A stretch of 64,000 nucleotides of DNA from Streptomyces sp. NBC_00078 (GCF_026343335.1 NZ_JAPELX010000001.1:6758001-6822000); one strand, 5' to 3'. Shown: positions 15,974 to 24,938, numbered from the stretch's first letter. Numbers and translations are program-made. The notes: generated by a model not told the origin, from the letters alone.

Positions 15974-16405
15974 CTACGACGTCACCGGCAGCCCTGCCGC
16001 CCTCCACGCCTGGAAGCCGCCGACCAGATCGGTTGCCCGCGTCAGCCCCAACTGGTGCAGAGACGCCGCAGCGAGGCTCGACGCGTACCCCTCGTTGCAG
16101 ATCACCACGATCCGCACGTCGTGACTCGTGGCCTCGGGCAGGCGATGACTGCCCTGCGGGTCGAGGCGCCACTCGAGTTCGTTGCGCTCGACGACGAGGG
16201 CACCCGGAATCACGCCGTCCTGCGTGCGAAGCGCGGCGTAACGGATGTCCACCAGTAGGGCCTCGCCCGCCCGGGCGGCGTCGTACGCCTCTTTCGGCTC
16301 GATCCGCTCGTAGCCCTCGCGCACCCGCTCCAGCAGCTCGTCGATGCCGACGGGCTGTCGCCTCTCGCCGCTCGCTTGCCCGTGGGCCGAACCGCCGCCG
16401 CTCAC
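15974..16405 (-). CDS. Rhodanese-like sulfurtransferase domain protein
   Basis: A 143-aa single-domain rhodanese. LLVDIRYAALRTQDGVIPGA is the CH2A-like region, the catalytic Cys is in VVICNEGYASS, and GGFQAWRAAGLPV is the C-terminal signature. Its ATG overlaps the stop of the cysteine dioxygenase gene (ATGA), so the two are a translationally coupled pair. The pairing suggests handling of sulfane or oxidised sulfur from cysteine. A sulfur donor or acceptor cannot be named. Confidence 0.85.
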   Translation of the reverse strand: MSGGGSAHGQASGERRQPVGIDELLERVREGYERIEPKEAYDAARAGEALLVDIRYAALRTQDGVIPGALVVERNELEWRLDPQGSHRLPEATSHDVRIVVICNEGYASSLAAASLHQLGLTRATDLVGGFQAWRAAGLPVTS

Positions 16406-16953
16406 TGCCAGTCCTCCGGGCGCTCGACCTGCTCCAGACGCAGGACGGGGCCCACCCGGCTGTAGCGGCGGATCTGTGGCAGCGGCGGGTAGTAGGCGTG
16501 GACGGAGACCGCGTGCCGCTCGGTGGACTCGTTGAGCACCTCGTGGACGTGATGACGGCCGAAGGCGCGGCCCTGGCCGGCCGCGAGCCGCCGCTCCCGG
16601 TCCACGCCGTCGCTGAGTTCGAGAGTCCTCCAGCCGTCGGCAGGCAGCCGGGCGGTGAGCGAGTTCTCCTTGAGCTCACCGGCCGCCGTCAGGAAGGCGC
16701 CGACGGAATCGGCGTGGTCGTGCCAGCCGGTGCCGGTGCCGGGCGGCCAGCCGATCAGCCAGGCCTCGCTGCCGCCGGGCCCGTCCAGACGCACCCAGGT
16801 GCGGCCCTCGGGGTCGAGAGGGAGCGAGGCGATCAGCTCGCGATCGGCGGCCATACGCCGAACGAAGTCGAGGAGGTCCGCCTGTGTCGGAGCCTGTGAG
16901 GGCGCGGAGGCAGGTGCGGAGGCAGAGGGAACCGGAGAGGGAGAGACAGACAC
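16402..16953 (-). CDS. Cysteine dioxygenase family protein
   Basis: A 183-aa cupin. The iron-binding histidines are visible in GTGWHDHADSVGAF (H-x-H) and in FGRHHVHEV (third His). Cysteine dioxygenases oxidise L-cysteine to cysteine sulfinate with O2. The GTG at 16953 is preceded by AGGAC; the longer open frame upstream (to 17103) is Cys-rich noise. The first ~25 residues are a Ser/Ala/Pro linker. The gene is coupled to the downstream rhodanese. Related thiol dioxygenases (for example on mercaptopropionate) cannot be excluded. Confidence 0.85.
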   Translation of the reverse strand: MSVSPSPVPSASAPASAPSQAPTQADLLDFVRRMAADRELIASLPLDPEGRTWVRLDGPGGSEAWLIGWPPGTGTGWHDHADSVGAFLTAAGELKENSLTARLPADGWRTLELSDGVDRERRLAAGQGRAFGRHHVHEVLNESTERHAVSVHAYYPPLPQIRRYSRVGPVLRLEQVERPEDWQ

Positions 16954-17152
16954 GTGACACCGTCCTGAAGGGCATTCGCGTGGGAGCGCGCGCCAGCAGT
17001 GGGGCGCGCAGGAGGAGAGGGATGCGAATTCAGCAGGACGGGCGACACACGCAGCCCGCGTAGCGGACGAGGTCCATATGGACCCTCCGCCACAGGCGCA
17101 CAAGGGTGTCGGTCACGATCCGGAGTACACCATTGGCGGGGCAGAGCGGTCA

Positions 17153-17191
17153 ACTCACCGTCACTATGTGGACCCCAGGGTGACGGTGAGT
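17153..17191 (-). terminator. 12-bp inverted repeat after the FAD monooxygenase gene
   Basis: ACTCACCGTCAC (17153-17164) and GTGACGGTGAGT (17180-17191) form a perfect 12-bp stem with a 15-nt loop. It lies 5 bp past the monooxygenase stop on the minus strand, the usual place for a terminator. The remaining 200 bp to the cysteine dioxygenase start hold no gene. Confidence 0.6.
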
Positions 17192-17195
17192 GGGG

Positions 17196-18800
17196 TCACT
17201 TCATGGCCGAGCCGACCGTGGCCTCGGTTTTCGCGGGGCCTCCCAGCGTCGCCTCCGCCGCCGCGTAGAGATCGGCCGGCCGCACACCGCCCAGCGCCGA
17301 GACCAGATGGCCGTCGGGCCGGACCAGCAACACGGTGTGGGCGGCCGCGCCGGGATAACTCTCGGCGACCAGCAACTCGGCGGGGTACGGCAGCGCGGAC
17401 ACCGCGGCCGCCAGGCGGGGCATGATCCCGGCCGTCACCCAGTGCTTGCGTTCCCACACCCCGGTGCCCGGCGCGATCAGCACCACCAGCAGTGCACCGC
17501 GCCCGAGCCGGTCGCGGAGCCGTACGAAGGAACCGTCCTCGGCGGTGACCCGTACATCGGTGATCGCCGCACCGGGCGCCGTAGCCACGGGGACCTCCGC
17601 TTCGAGGTGCCGGGGCGCGAGCGGCGAGCCGTCGTACGCCCCCGGGGCACCGAGCGCCCCGCGCCCCAGATGACCGTCCGCGAGCAGGGCGTCGTGGCCA
17701 CGGGTCGAGCCGGGCACGTACGCGCGCAGCCCTCCGCCGCCGCGCAGTAGCGGCAGCACCTGGTCGGCGGCGCGCAGCCGGCCGGCGACGATCCCGCGCC
17801 GCTCCGCCTGGTAGCTGTCGAGCAGCGCCTCGTGCGGTCCGTGGTGCCAGGCGAGCGCCAGCTTCCAGGCCAGGTTGTCGGCGTCCCTGAGCCCCTCGTC
17901 CAGTCCCTGCGTGCCCAGCGCACCGAGCAGGTGCGCGGCGTCCCCGGCGAGAAAGACCCGGCCGACGCGCCACCGGCGGGCAAGCCGGTGGTGGACGGTG
18001 TGGACTCCGGTATCGAGGAGTTCGTACGCCGGTGCCGAGCCGCCCTTCCAGCCGGCGAGCGTCTCCCGGACGCGCGCCAGCAGCAGCTCGGGGGTGACCA
18101 GGTCCTTTCCCGGCGGCAGCAGCCAGTCCAGGCGCCACACGCCGTCCGGAAGGGGGCGGGCGGTCACTTCACCGGCCGAGGGCGTGGACGTCCGCCACGG
18201 CGGCATCCGATGGAGCAACGCTTCGTCCGTCCACGGAAGTTCCGTGCGCAGTGCGGCCACGGCGTGTCGCTCCACCGCCGTACGGCCCGGGAAGCGGATG
18301 TCCTGGAGTTTGCGCACGGTGGAGCGCGGGCCGTCGCAGCCGACCAGGTAACTGCCGCGCCACCAGGTGCCCCGCGGGCCGCGGGTGTGCGCCGTGACCC
18401 CCGAGGGCTCCTGCTCGACGCTGTCGAGGCGGCTGTCCACGGCGAGGTCGACGAGCCGTTCGGCGGCCAGGGCGGTGCGCAGGGCGCCGGTCAGGACGTG
18501 CTGGGCGATGTGCAGCGGCGCGGGCTCGGCGGCGTCGCCGAACGTGACCTCGCGCATCACCTGCTTGCGCCGCAGAGACCGCCATCCGGCCCAGTGCGCC
18601 CCCTCGCGCGCGAGCGGCACTCCGGTCAGCCGTTCCAACAGGGCGGCGGTGTCCTCGCGCAGGACCACGGTGCGCGCGGGGCGCGGATCGTCCTTGCCTG
18701 GCCCCTCGTCCAGCACTACCGAGGGCACTTCCTGACGGGCCAGCGCCAGGGCGAGCGTGAGCCCGACAGGCCCCGCTCCGACGATGATCACCGGGTCCAC
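17196..18800 (-). CDS. FAD-dependent monooxygenase (PHBH/aromatic hydroxylase fold)
   Basis: About 534 aa. The N-terminal dinucleotide-binding motif GAGPVG sits in VIIVGAGPVGLTLALALAR. The DG motif region (LVGCDGPRSTVRK) and the second FAD motif GDAAHLLGALGTQGLDEGL are both present. A C-terminal thioredoxin-like domain (about the last 150 residues) is typical of phenol or polyketide hydroxylases. The GTG at 18800 begins exactly at the fold; an in-frame TTG at 18890 would add a Cys/Arg-rich stretch. It acts in the cytoplasm with NAD(P)H and O2. The substrate is unknown, and no biosynthetic cluster surrounds it. Confidence 0.87.
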   Translation of the reverse strand: MDPVIIVGAGPVGLTLALALARQEVPSVVLDEGPGKDDPRPARTVVLREDTAALLERLTGVPLAREGAHWAGWRSLRRKQVMREVTFGDAAEPAPLHIAQHVLTGALRTALAAERLVDLAVDSRLDSVEQEPSGVTAHTRGPRGTWWRGSYLVGCDGPRSTVRKLQDIRFPGRTAVERHAVAALRTELPWTDEALLHRMPPWRTSTPSAGEVTARPLPDGVWRLDWLLPPGKDLVTPELLLARVRETLAGWKGGSAPAYELLDTGVHTVHHRLARRWRVGRVFLAGDAAHLLGALGTQGLDEGLRDADNLAWKLALAWHHGPHEALLDSYQAERRGIVAGRLRAADQVLPLLRGGGGLRAYVPGSTRGHDALLADGHLGRGALGAPGAYDGSPLAPRHLEAEVPVATAPGAAITDVRVTAEDGSFVRLRDRLGRGALLVVLIAPGTGVWERKHWVTAGIMPRLAAAVSALPYPAELLVAESYPGAAAHTVLLVRPDGHLVSALGGVRPADLYAAAEATLGGPAKTEATVGSAMK

Positions 18801-18916
18801 GGCGCGGCGCCCCCTGCCCGCGGCGGCGTCCTGACGGACCGATGTGAACAGGAAGGTGGAGCAGGGTGCACGATCACAGAACGTATGCAACCCATTGTCG
18901 TTGTTTGCGTCAAGTG

Positions 18917-18950
18917 ACGGAGGCAGCGGCGATCAGGCCACTGCCTCCGT
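18917..18950 (-). terminator. Terminator of the gluABCD operon
   Basis: ACGGAGGCAG (18917-18926) pairs perfectly with CTGCCTCCGT (18941-18950) around a 14-nt loop. It lies 26 bp beyond the gluD stop on the minus strand. Confidence 0.65.
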
Positions 18951-18975
18951 GCTGCTCATGCCGTGTGACTGCTCA

Positions 18976-19905
18976 TCAGGTATAGGTCTTGCTGCCGGGG
19001 AGGCCGCCGCCTTCACCGCCGGTCCCGTAGGTGCCGCCGATCGCGGCGGGATTGACCTCCACCGTGTCCTCGCCGAGGACCACGCCGGTGCTCTTCTTGC
19101 TGCGCCGCAGCCTGCGCTCCAGCCGGCTCGCGAAGCTGGTGAGGAGGAAGTTGACCACGATGTAGATGATCGCCACTCCGATGAAGCTCTGAATGACGTC
19201 GGCGTAGTTGGCCGCGAACGTGCTGCGCGCGTTGAGCAGCTCCGTGTAGCCGATCATCACGCCGCCCAGCGCGGTGTCCTTCACGATGACCACCAGCTGG
19301 CTGACGATGGCCGGCAGCATGGCCGTCACCGCCTGCGGGAGCAGGATGCTGGTCATCGTCTGGCCCTTGCGCAGACCGATCGCGTGCGCGGCCTCCGTCT
19401 GCCCCTTGGGGAGCGCCAGGATGCCGGCCCGGACGATCTCGGCGAGGACCGAGGCGTTGTAGAGCACCAGCGCGGTGACGACCGCGTACAGGGGTCGGTC
19501 CGCGCTGCTGACGTTCCCGGAGCGGGCGTAGACCTCGTTGGCGAACAGCATCAGCAGCAGCACCGGGATGGACCGGAAGAACTCGACGACCACGCCGGCC
19601 GGGACCCGCACCCACCGATGGTCGGACATGCGCGAGATGCCGAAGAACGCGCCCAGCGGGAGCGCGATGACCATGGAGAGCGCGGCGGCCCTCAGAGTGT
19701 TGCCGAGGCCGGGCAGCAGATACGTGGTCCAGGCCTCGGACGTGGTGAACGGCTCCCACAGGGACCACTTCAGCTGTCCCTTGTCGTCCGACTTCTGCCA
19801 GACCCACCACAGCAGCAGGGCGAGCAGGACGAGGAAGACCACCGAGAGGAGCAGGTTGCGCCGCTTGGCCCGGGGACCGGGGGCGTCGTAGAGGACGGAG
19901 GTCAT
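18976..19905 (-). CDS. gluD: Glutamate ABC transporter permease GluD
   Basis: A 309-aa permease of the His/Glu/Gln/Arg type (HEAT family). It has an N-terminal helix (LLLSVVFLVLLALLLWWVW), further helices, and the EAA loop EAAHAIGLRKGQTMTSILLP that contacts the ATPase. The hydrophilic C-terminal tail (~45 residues, Gly-rich) is typical of streptomycete GluD. The ATG at 19905 overlaps the gluC stop. With GluC it forms the membrane channel for the GluB-GluA system. Confidence 0.92.
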   Translation of the reverse strand: MTSVLYDAPGPRAKRRNLLLSVVFLVLLALLLWWVWQKSDDKGQLKWSLWEPFTTSEAWTTYLLPGLGNTLRAAALSMVIALPLGAFFGISRMSDHRWVRVPAGVVVEFFRSIPVLLLMLFANEVYARSGNVSSADRPLYAVVTALVLYNASVLAEIVRAGILALPKGQTEAAHAIGLRKGQTMTSILLPQAVTAMLPAIVSQLVVIVKDTALGGVMIGYTELLNARSTFAANYADVIQSFIGVAIIYIVVNFLLTSFASRLERRLRRSKKSTGVVLGEDTVEVNPAAIGGTYGTGGEGGGLPGSKTYT

Positions 19906-20570
19906 CGCTTCACCGCCAGTCGCTTGCTCAGCCAGCCGAAGAAGAGGCCGGTGGGCAGGGTCAGAACAACGAATCCGAAGGCGAAGACCGCGGCGATGGC
20001 CAGTGTCTGGGCCTCGTTCTCGATCATCGACTTCATCAGGAAGGCGGCCTCGGCCACGCCGATCGCGGCGGCCACGGTGGTGTTCTTGGTCAGCGCGATC
20101 AGCACGTTGCCCAGCGGACCGATCACCGAACGGAACGCTTGCGGCAGCACGACGAGCCGGAGGGTCTGACTGAAGCTCAGCCCGATGGCCCGGGCCGCCT
20201 CGGCCTGACCCATCGGCACGGTGTTGATGCCGGAGCGCAGCGCCTCGCACACGAAGGCGGCGTGGTAGGCGACGAGACCGAGCACCGCGAGCCGGAAGCC
20301 CTGGGCGTCGAAGTTGTCGGCCGCGCCCAGCGTCATGCCGTAGATGTCGGCAAGGCCGAGCGAGGAGAAGACGATGATGACCGTCAGGGGGATGTTCCGG
20401 ACGATGTTGACGTAGGCCGTGCCGAATCCGCGCATCAGCGGGACCGGACTGACCCGCATCGCGGCCAGCAGGGTGCCCCAGACCAGGGAGCCGACGGCGG
20501 ACAGGACGGTGAGTTTCACCGTCATCCAGAAGGCCCCTAGGACGTCATAACCTTGAAGAAAGTCGAACAC
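19902..20570 (-). CDS. gluC: Glutamate ABC transporter permease GluC
   Basis: A 222-aa membrane permease with the EAA loop EAARAIGLSFSQTLRLVVLP and about five helices. The ATG at 20570 (MFDFLQGYDVLG) is the clear start. It partners GluD, whose start overlaps its stop codon. A 120-bp gap with a GC-rich hairpin separates it from gluB, which may lower permease output relative to the binding protein. Confidence 0.93.
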   Translation of the reverse strand: MFDFLQGYDVLGAFWMTVKLTVLSAVGSLVWGTLLAAMRVSPVPLMRGFGTAYVNIVRNIPLTVIIVFSSLGLADIYGMTLGAADNFDAQGFRLAVLGLVAYHAAFVCEALRSGINTVPMGQAEAARAIGLSFSQTLRLVVLPQAFRSVIGPLGNVLIALTKNTTVAAAIGVAEAAFLMKSMIENEAQTLAIAAVFAFGFVVLTLPTGLFFGWLSKRLAVKR

Positions 20571-20618
20571 GATCTCCCGCGCTTCCGGGTGGGTGGCGTA
20601 CGAGGAGGGCGTGGCGCA

Positions 20619-20639
20619 CCGCCGCCGTGATCGCGGCGG
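20619..20639 (-). terminator. Intra-operon hairpin between gluB and gluC
   Basis: CCGCCGC (20619-20625) and GCGGCGG (20633-20639) form a 7-bp GC stem in the only sizeable gap of the operon. A partial terminator or mRNA-stabilising hairpin downstream of a binding-protein gene is common in ABC operons. The role is inferred. Confidence 0.35.
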
Positions 20640-20690
20640 GCGGCGGCGCGCCCGAGGAGCCCTGCGGTGGGCCTGGGCCGGGAACCGGCC

Positions 20691-21539
20691 TTACTTGACG
20701 ATCACGCCGATCTTCGGCGCGGGCTCGTTCTTGTAGCCGGCCGGCCCGAAGTCGGCGTCGACCGCCTTCTGCCAGGACTTGTCGCTGACCATCGCCGTCA
20801 GGGCGGCGTTGATCTTGTTGACGGTCGCGGTGTCGCCCTTCTTGACGCCGATGCCGTAGTTCTCGTTGCTGAGCTTGAGCCCGGCGAGCTTGAACTGGCC
20901 CTTGTACTTGTCCTGCGCGGCGAAGCCCGCGAGGATCGAGTCGTCGGTGGTCACCGCGTCGACGGCGCCGTTCTGCAGCGCTGCGATGCACTCCGAGTAG
21001 CCGCTGTACTGCTTCAGCTGGGCCTTCGGAGCGATCGTGTCGTGGACGTTCTGCGCCGAGGTGGAACCGGTCACGGAACACAGCTTCTTGCCGTTGAGGT
21101 CCGTGCCCTTGCTGATGTCCGAGTCCTTCTTGACCAGCAGGTCCTGGTGGGCCAGCAGGTAGGGACCCGCGAAGTCGACCTTCTGCTTGCGCTCGTCGGT
21201 GATCGAGTACGTGGCCGCGATGAACTTCACGTCGCCGCGGGCGAGGGCGTTCTCACGGTCGGCGCTCTTGGTCTCGATCCATTCGATCTGGCTGGGCTTG
21301 TAGCCGAGCTTGCCCGCCACGTACGTCGCCACGTCCACGTCGAAGCCGGAGAATGATCCGTCCGGCTTCTTCAGACCAAGGCCGGGCTGGTCGTACTTGA
21401 TACCGATCTTGATCTTGCCGCCGCCGCCGCCGCTGCTGGAGGAGCCGCTGTCCTTGTTGTCGCTCGACCCACAAGCTGTGGCTGCCACGGCAAGGGCGAG
21501 GACGGCTGCCGAGGCGGCGGTGACCTTGCGGAGCTTCAT
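20691..21539 (-). CDS. gluB: Glutamate-binding lipoprotein GluB
   Basis: A 282-aa extracellular solute-binding protein. The N-terminus has a Lys/Arg-rich start, a hydrophobic core and a lipobox ending ATAC (Cys at about residue 23), followed by a Ser/Gly linker; the mature part is a type 3 (polar amino acid) periplasmic-binding fold (IKIGIKYDQPGLG; FSGFDVDVATYVAGKLGY). I chose the ATG at 21539 because AAAGGA lies 8 nt upstream; an ATG three codons earlier (21548) is possible. It delivers glutamate to GluCD. Confidence 0.93.
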   Translation of the reverse strand: MKLRKVTAASAAVLALAVAATACGSSDNKDSGSSSSGGGGGKIKIGIKYDQPGLGLKKPDGSFSGFDVDVATYVAGKLGYKPSQIEWIETKSADRENALARGDVKFIAATYSITDERKQKVDFAGPYLLAHQDLLVKKDSDISKGTDLNGKKLCSVTGSTSAQNVHDTIAPKAQLKQYSGYSECIAALQNGAVDAVTTDDSILAGFAAQDKYKGQFKLAGLKLSNENYGIGVKKGDTATVNKINAALTAMVSDKSWQKAVDADFGPAGYKNEPAPKIGVIVK

Positions 21540-21618
21540 GATGAACATCCTTTGGCTGGTGAGGTGATGCGGACCGGCGAAGCGATGCGGGCCGGCGGTG
21601 GCTGGGCGGGGCGAACCG

Positions 21619-22395
21619 TCAGTGGTGAAGGATCTTCGACAGGAAGTCCTTGGCGCGGTCGCTGCGCGGATTGCTGAAGAACTGGTCTGGCGCAGCCTCC
21701 TCGACGATCCGGCCGTCCGCCATGAACACCACGCGGTTTGCAGCCGATCGTGCGAAGCCCATCTCATGGGTGACGACGATCATGGTCATGCCGTCCCGGG
21801 CGAGCTGCTGCATGACTTCGAGGACCTCGTTGATCATCTCCGGGTCGAGGGCCGACGTCGGCTCGTCGAAGAGCATGACCTTGGGATCCATGGCCAGGGC
21901 CCGCGCGATGGCGACGCGCTGCTGCTGGCCGCCGGAGAGCTGCGCGGGGTACTTGTCCGCCTGAGTGGCCACGCCGACGCGGTCCAGCAGGGCCCTGGCC
22001 TTGTCCTCGGCGTTCTTCCTGTCGGCCTTGCGGACCTTGATCTGGCCCAGCATCACGTTCTCGAGCACGGTCTTGTGCGCGAAGAGATTGAAGGACTGGA
22101 AGACCATCCCGACGTCGGCGCGCAGCCGGGCCAGCGCCTTGCCCTCATGGGGCAGCGGCTTGCCGTCGATGGCGATCGAGCCCGAGTCGACGGTCTCCAG
22201 ACGGTTGATGGTCCGGCACAGGGTGGACTTGCCGGACCCGGAGGGCCCGATGACCACGACGACCTCGCCGCGGGCGATCGTCAGATCGATGTCCTGGAGT
22301 ACATGCAACGCGCCGAAATGCTTGTTGACGCTCTTCAGGACGACCAGCTCGCCGGTTGCGGCCGCGTCTTCCTTGGCCACCGATACTTCGGTCAT
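21619..22395 (-). CDS. gluA: Glutamate ABC transporter ATP-binding protein GluA
   Basis: A 258-aa ABC ATPase of the polar amino acid class. Walker A is GPSGSGKST, the signature is LSGGQQQRVAIARAL, Walker B with catalytic Glu is VMLFDEPTSALD, and the switch His is in VVTHEMGFA. It energises GluCD-GluB import. It is the first gene of the operon, transcribed divergently from the OmpR-type regulator at 22684. Confidence 0.95.
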   Translation of the reverse strand: MTEVSVAKEDAAATGELVVLKSVNKHFGALHVLQDIDLTIARGEVVVVIGPSGSGKSTLCRTINRLETVDSGSIAIDGKPLPHEGKALARLRADVGMVFQSFNLFAHKTVLENVMLGQIKVRKADRKNAEDKARALLDRVGVATQADKYPAQLSGGQQQRVAIARALAMDPKVMLFDEPTSALDPEMINEVLEVMQQLARDGMTMIVVTHEMGFARSAANRVVFMADGRIVEEAAPDQFFSNPRSDRAKDFLSKILHH

Positions 22396-22614
22396 GGCTC
22401 TCTGGCTCCGTCCTCCTCGGTTGCGGAGGACAGTAGTGACGCCCGACGACCAGCGTCATTACATCTGAGGGGAATCTGAGCATCACGATCTGATAGCAAT
22501 CGGACACGTGTCGTAGCAGTTGGCGCCCGGTCGCGTATCGGCCGGGTAACTAAAGCGGCGTGCAACCGGAACCCGCTTGACGCCGTTGTCGTCCATCAGC
22601 GTGACTGCCTTGGT

Positions 22615-22630
22615 GCACGCGCGCGCGTGC
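22615..22630. promoter_or_regulatory. Perfect alternating GC palindrome in the gluA/regulator intergenic region
   Basis: GCACGCGCGCGCGTGC is a 16-nt perfect palindrome, followed by CCGGGTTTTGT, 54 bp upstream of the response-regulator ATG. A TTGACG hexamer (22577-22582) lies upstream on the plus strand and may be a -35 element. The palindrome may be an operator or hairpin for the divergent gluA or regulator promoters; which one is not visible. Confidence 0.35.
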
Positions 22631-22683
22631 CCGGGTTTTGTATCCATGCTGATCGTACGGCCGATGAACCGAAGGAGGCCCGG

Positions 22684-23370
22684 ATGAGACTGCTCCTCGT
22701 CGAGGACGACAACCATGTCGCCGCCGCTCTTTCTGCGGTTCTGGCACGGCACGGTTTCGACGTCACGCACGCGCGTAGCGGCGAGGAAGCTCTCCAGGCG
22801 CTGGTTCCCGAGAGTGACGGCTTCGGCGTCGTACTGCTCGACCTGGGGCTGCCCGACCAGGACGGCTACGAGGTCTGCGGCAAGATCCGCAAGCGCACCA
22901 GCACTCCGGTGATCATGGTCACCGCCCGCTCCGACGTCCGCTCCCGCATCCACGGCCTCAACCTCGGCGCCGACGACTACGTGGTGAAGCCGTACGACAC
23001 CGGAGAACTGCTCGCCCGGATCCACGCCGTCAGCCGGCGCACCTCCCACGAGGACGCCGCCGCGGGCGCCGAGAGCGGGCTGCGTCTCGGATCCGTGCTC
23101 ATCGAGCTGCCCACCCGTCAGGTCAGTGTGGACGGTTCGGTCGTCCAACTGACCCGCAAGGAGTTCGACCTTCTCGCCCTCCTCGCGCAGCGCCCCGGAG
23201 TCGTCTTCCGCCGGGAGCAGATCATCAGCGAGGTCTGGCGCACCAGTTGGGAGGGGACCGGGCGCACCCTGGAGGTGCACGTCGCGTCCCTGCGCGCCAA
23301 ACTGCGCATGCCGGCCCTGATCGAGACCGTACGAGGCGTCGGCTACCGGCTCGTCGCCCCGGCCTCGTAG
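22684..23370 (+). CDS. OmpR-family response regulator
   Basis: A 228-aa regulator. The receiver domain (residues 1-115) has the acidic pair in LLLVEDDNH, the phosphoacceptor Asp in VVLLDLGLPDQDGYE and the Lys of VVKPYDTGELLARI. The winged-helix DNA-binding domain follows, with LTRKEFDLLALLAQRPG and ETVRGVGYRL. The start is the ATG at 22684 with GGAGG upstream. It is followed 9 bp later by its sensor kinase gene. Whether it regulates gluABCD, transcribed divergently, is unknown. Confidence 0.93.
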   Translation: MRLLLVEDDNHVAAALSAVLARHGFDVTHARSGEEALQALVPESDGFGVVLLDLGLPDQDGYEVCGKIRKRTSTPVIMVTARSDVRSRIHGLNLGADDYVVKPYDTGELLARIHAVSRRTSHEDAAAGAESGLRLGSVLIELPTRQVSVDGSVVQLTRKEFDLLALLAQRPGVVFRREQIISEVWRTSWEGTGRTLEVHVASLRAKLRMPALIETVRGVGYRLVAPAS

Positions 23371-23379
23371 CGTGCACGG

Positions 23380-24783
23380 GTGCGTACACGTCTTCTTCCG
23401 CTGCTCATCGTCCTGATGGCGGCCGTGCTGCTCGCTCTCGGCATCCCGCTCGCCGTGAGCGTGGCCGCCGCTCAGCAACAGAAGGTCGTCGTCGACCGGA
23501 TCGACGACACGGCACGCTTCGCGTCCCTCGCCCAGTTCGTCACCGACGCCTGCAGCTCCACGCGGTCGTCGACGGACGAACGCCAGGAAACCCTGGAGAG
23601 TGAACTCGCCAGCTACTACGGCGTCTACGGAATCCGTGCCGGCGTGTTCTGCCGCACCGACATTCCCATGGCCCAGGCGCCGGAGACCTTCTTCCTGCCC
23701 GAGACAGGCGTCGTGCGCGACGCGTTCAACGAGGCGAAGCTCAGCCGCCGCAGCCATGACCCGAAGCAGGTGTGGCCCTGGCAGCGCAGCCGTCTCGTCG
23801 TCGCCTCGCCGGTGATCCGGGACGGCGACGTCGTCGCGGTCGTCGTCACCGACTCGCCCACCGGACAGCTGCGATCCCGGATCCTGCACGGGTGGCTGAT
23901 CATCGGCGTGGGCGAGATCGCCGCGATGCTGCTGGCCGTAGGCGCCGCGCTCAGGCTGACCGGCTGGGTACTCAGGCCTGTACGCGTACTGGACGCCACC
24001 ACCCACTCGATAGCGAGCGGACGGCTGAAGTCGCGGGTCGCGGCCGCGGGCGGACCGCCGGAACTCAGACGCCTGGCCCGGTCGTTCAACGAGATGGCGG
24101 ACAACGTCGAGGACGTCCTGGAGCAGCAGCGCGCCTTCGTCGCCGACGCCTCGCACCAGCTACGCAACCCCCTTGCCGCGCTGCTGCTGCGCATCGAACT
24201 GCTCGCACTCGAACTGCCGGAGGGCAACGATGAGATCGCGTCGGTCCGCACCGAGGGAAAGCGCCTCGCGGAGGTCCTCGACGACCTGCTCGACCTGGCC
24301 CTGGCCGAGCACAACGAGGCCGACCTCCGGGTCACCGACATCGGCGCGCTGACCGCCGAGCGCGTCGCGGCGTGGACGCCGACCGCCGAGGCCAAGGGTG
24401 TGCGCCTCGTGGGCAGTTGCCCGCCGACCACGGCCTGGGCCGACCCGGTCACTCTCTCCAGCGCCCTGGACGCGGTGATCGACAACGCGGTCAAGTTCAC
24501 GCCCGAGGACGAGTGCGTCGAGGTGACGGTCGTGGCCGACGGCGACGTCTCGACCGTCGTGGTCACCGACAACGGCCCGGGTCTGACCGACGAGGAGCTC
24601 GCCCGCGTCGGCGACCGCTTCTGGCGCAGCGGCCGCCATCAGAACGTCAAGGGTTCCGGCCTCGGTCTGTCCATCTCGCGCACGCTGCTCGCGGCGGGCG
24701 GCGGATCCATCTCGTACGGCCGCCACGAGCCGCACGGACTGACGGTCACCGTGTCAGTACCGAGGAACACCCCCACGGCCTGA
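23380..24783 (+). CDS. Sensor histidine kinase
   Basis: 467 aa with a GTG start. There is an N-terminal membrane helix (LPLLIVLMAAVLLALGIPLA) and an extracytoplasmic sensor part of ~130 residues. A second helix (WLIIGVGEIAAMLLAVGAAL) is followed by a HAMP domain, the H box ADASHQLRNPLAALLLRI with the phosphorylated His, the N box region ALDAVIDNAVKFTP and G boxes DNGPGL and GSGLGLSI. It is the cognate partner of the regulator 9 bp upstream. The signal is not identifiable. Confidence 0.92.
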   Translation: MRTRLLPLLIVLMAAVLLALGIPLAVSVAAAQQQKVVVDRIDDTARFASLAQFVTDACSSTRSSTDERQETLESELASYYGVYGIRAGVFCRTDIPMAQAPETFFLPETGVVRDAFNEAKLSRRSHDPKQVWPWQRSRLVVASPVIRDGDVVAVVVTDSPTGQLRSRILHGWLIIGVGEIAAMLLAVGAALRLTGWVLRPVRVLDATTHSIASGRLKSRVAAAGGPPELRRLARSFNEMADNVEDVLEQQRAFVADASHQLRNPLAALLLRIELLALELPEGNDEIASVRTEGKRLAEVLDDLLDLALAEHNEADLRVTDIGALTAERVAAWTPTAEAKGVRLVGSCPPTTAWADPVTLSSALDAVIDNAVKFTPEDECVEVTVVADGDVSTVVVTDNGPGLTDEELARVGDRFWRSGRHQNVKGSGLGLSISRTLLAAGGGSISYGRHEPHGLTVTVSVPRNTPTA

Positions 24784-24846
24784 CGAGCAGCTCCGGGGCC
24801 GGCTCGGCGGCCCGCCCCAGGGCTTTGACGATGACCCAGGGCTGCC

Positions 24847-24902
24847 GCCCCCTCCAGGGCTGCCGGCCCCCTCCAGGGCACGACGTCGGCCCCCTCCAGG
24901 GC
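24847..24902. repeat. Three copies of GCCCCCTCCAGGGC between convergent genes
   Basis: GCCCCCTCCAGGGC occurs exactly at 24847-24860, 24866-24879 and 24889-24902. Each copy is itself a small inverted repeat (GCCC...GGGC). They fill the 155-bp space between the convergent histidine kinase and TAXI genes and may act as bidirectional terminators. The number of copies is too small, and the spacing too irregular, for a CRISPR. Confidence 0.6.
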
Positions 24903-24938
24903 TCGACGATCTGCCCTGAGCCGCGACGACCTGCCCAG

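Noticed and set aside
22483..24156. 557-aa minus-strand open frame
   Set aside because: It is antisense to the response regulator and kinase genes, which have complete domain signatures in the other direction.
24847..24902. Possible CRISPR-like array
   Set aside because: There are only three 14-bp units with 5-9 bp spacers, no leader and no cas genes.
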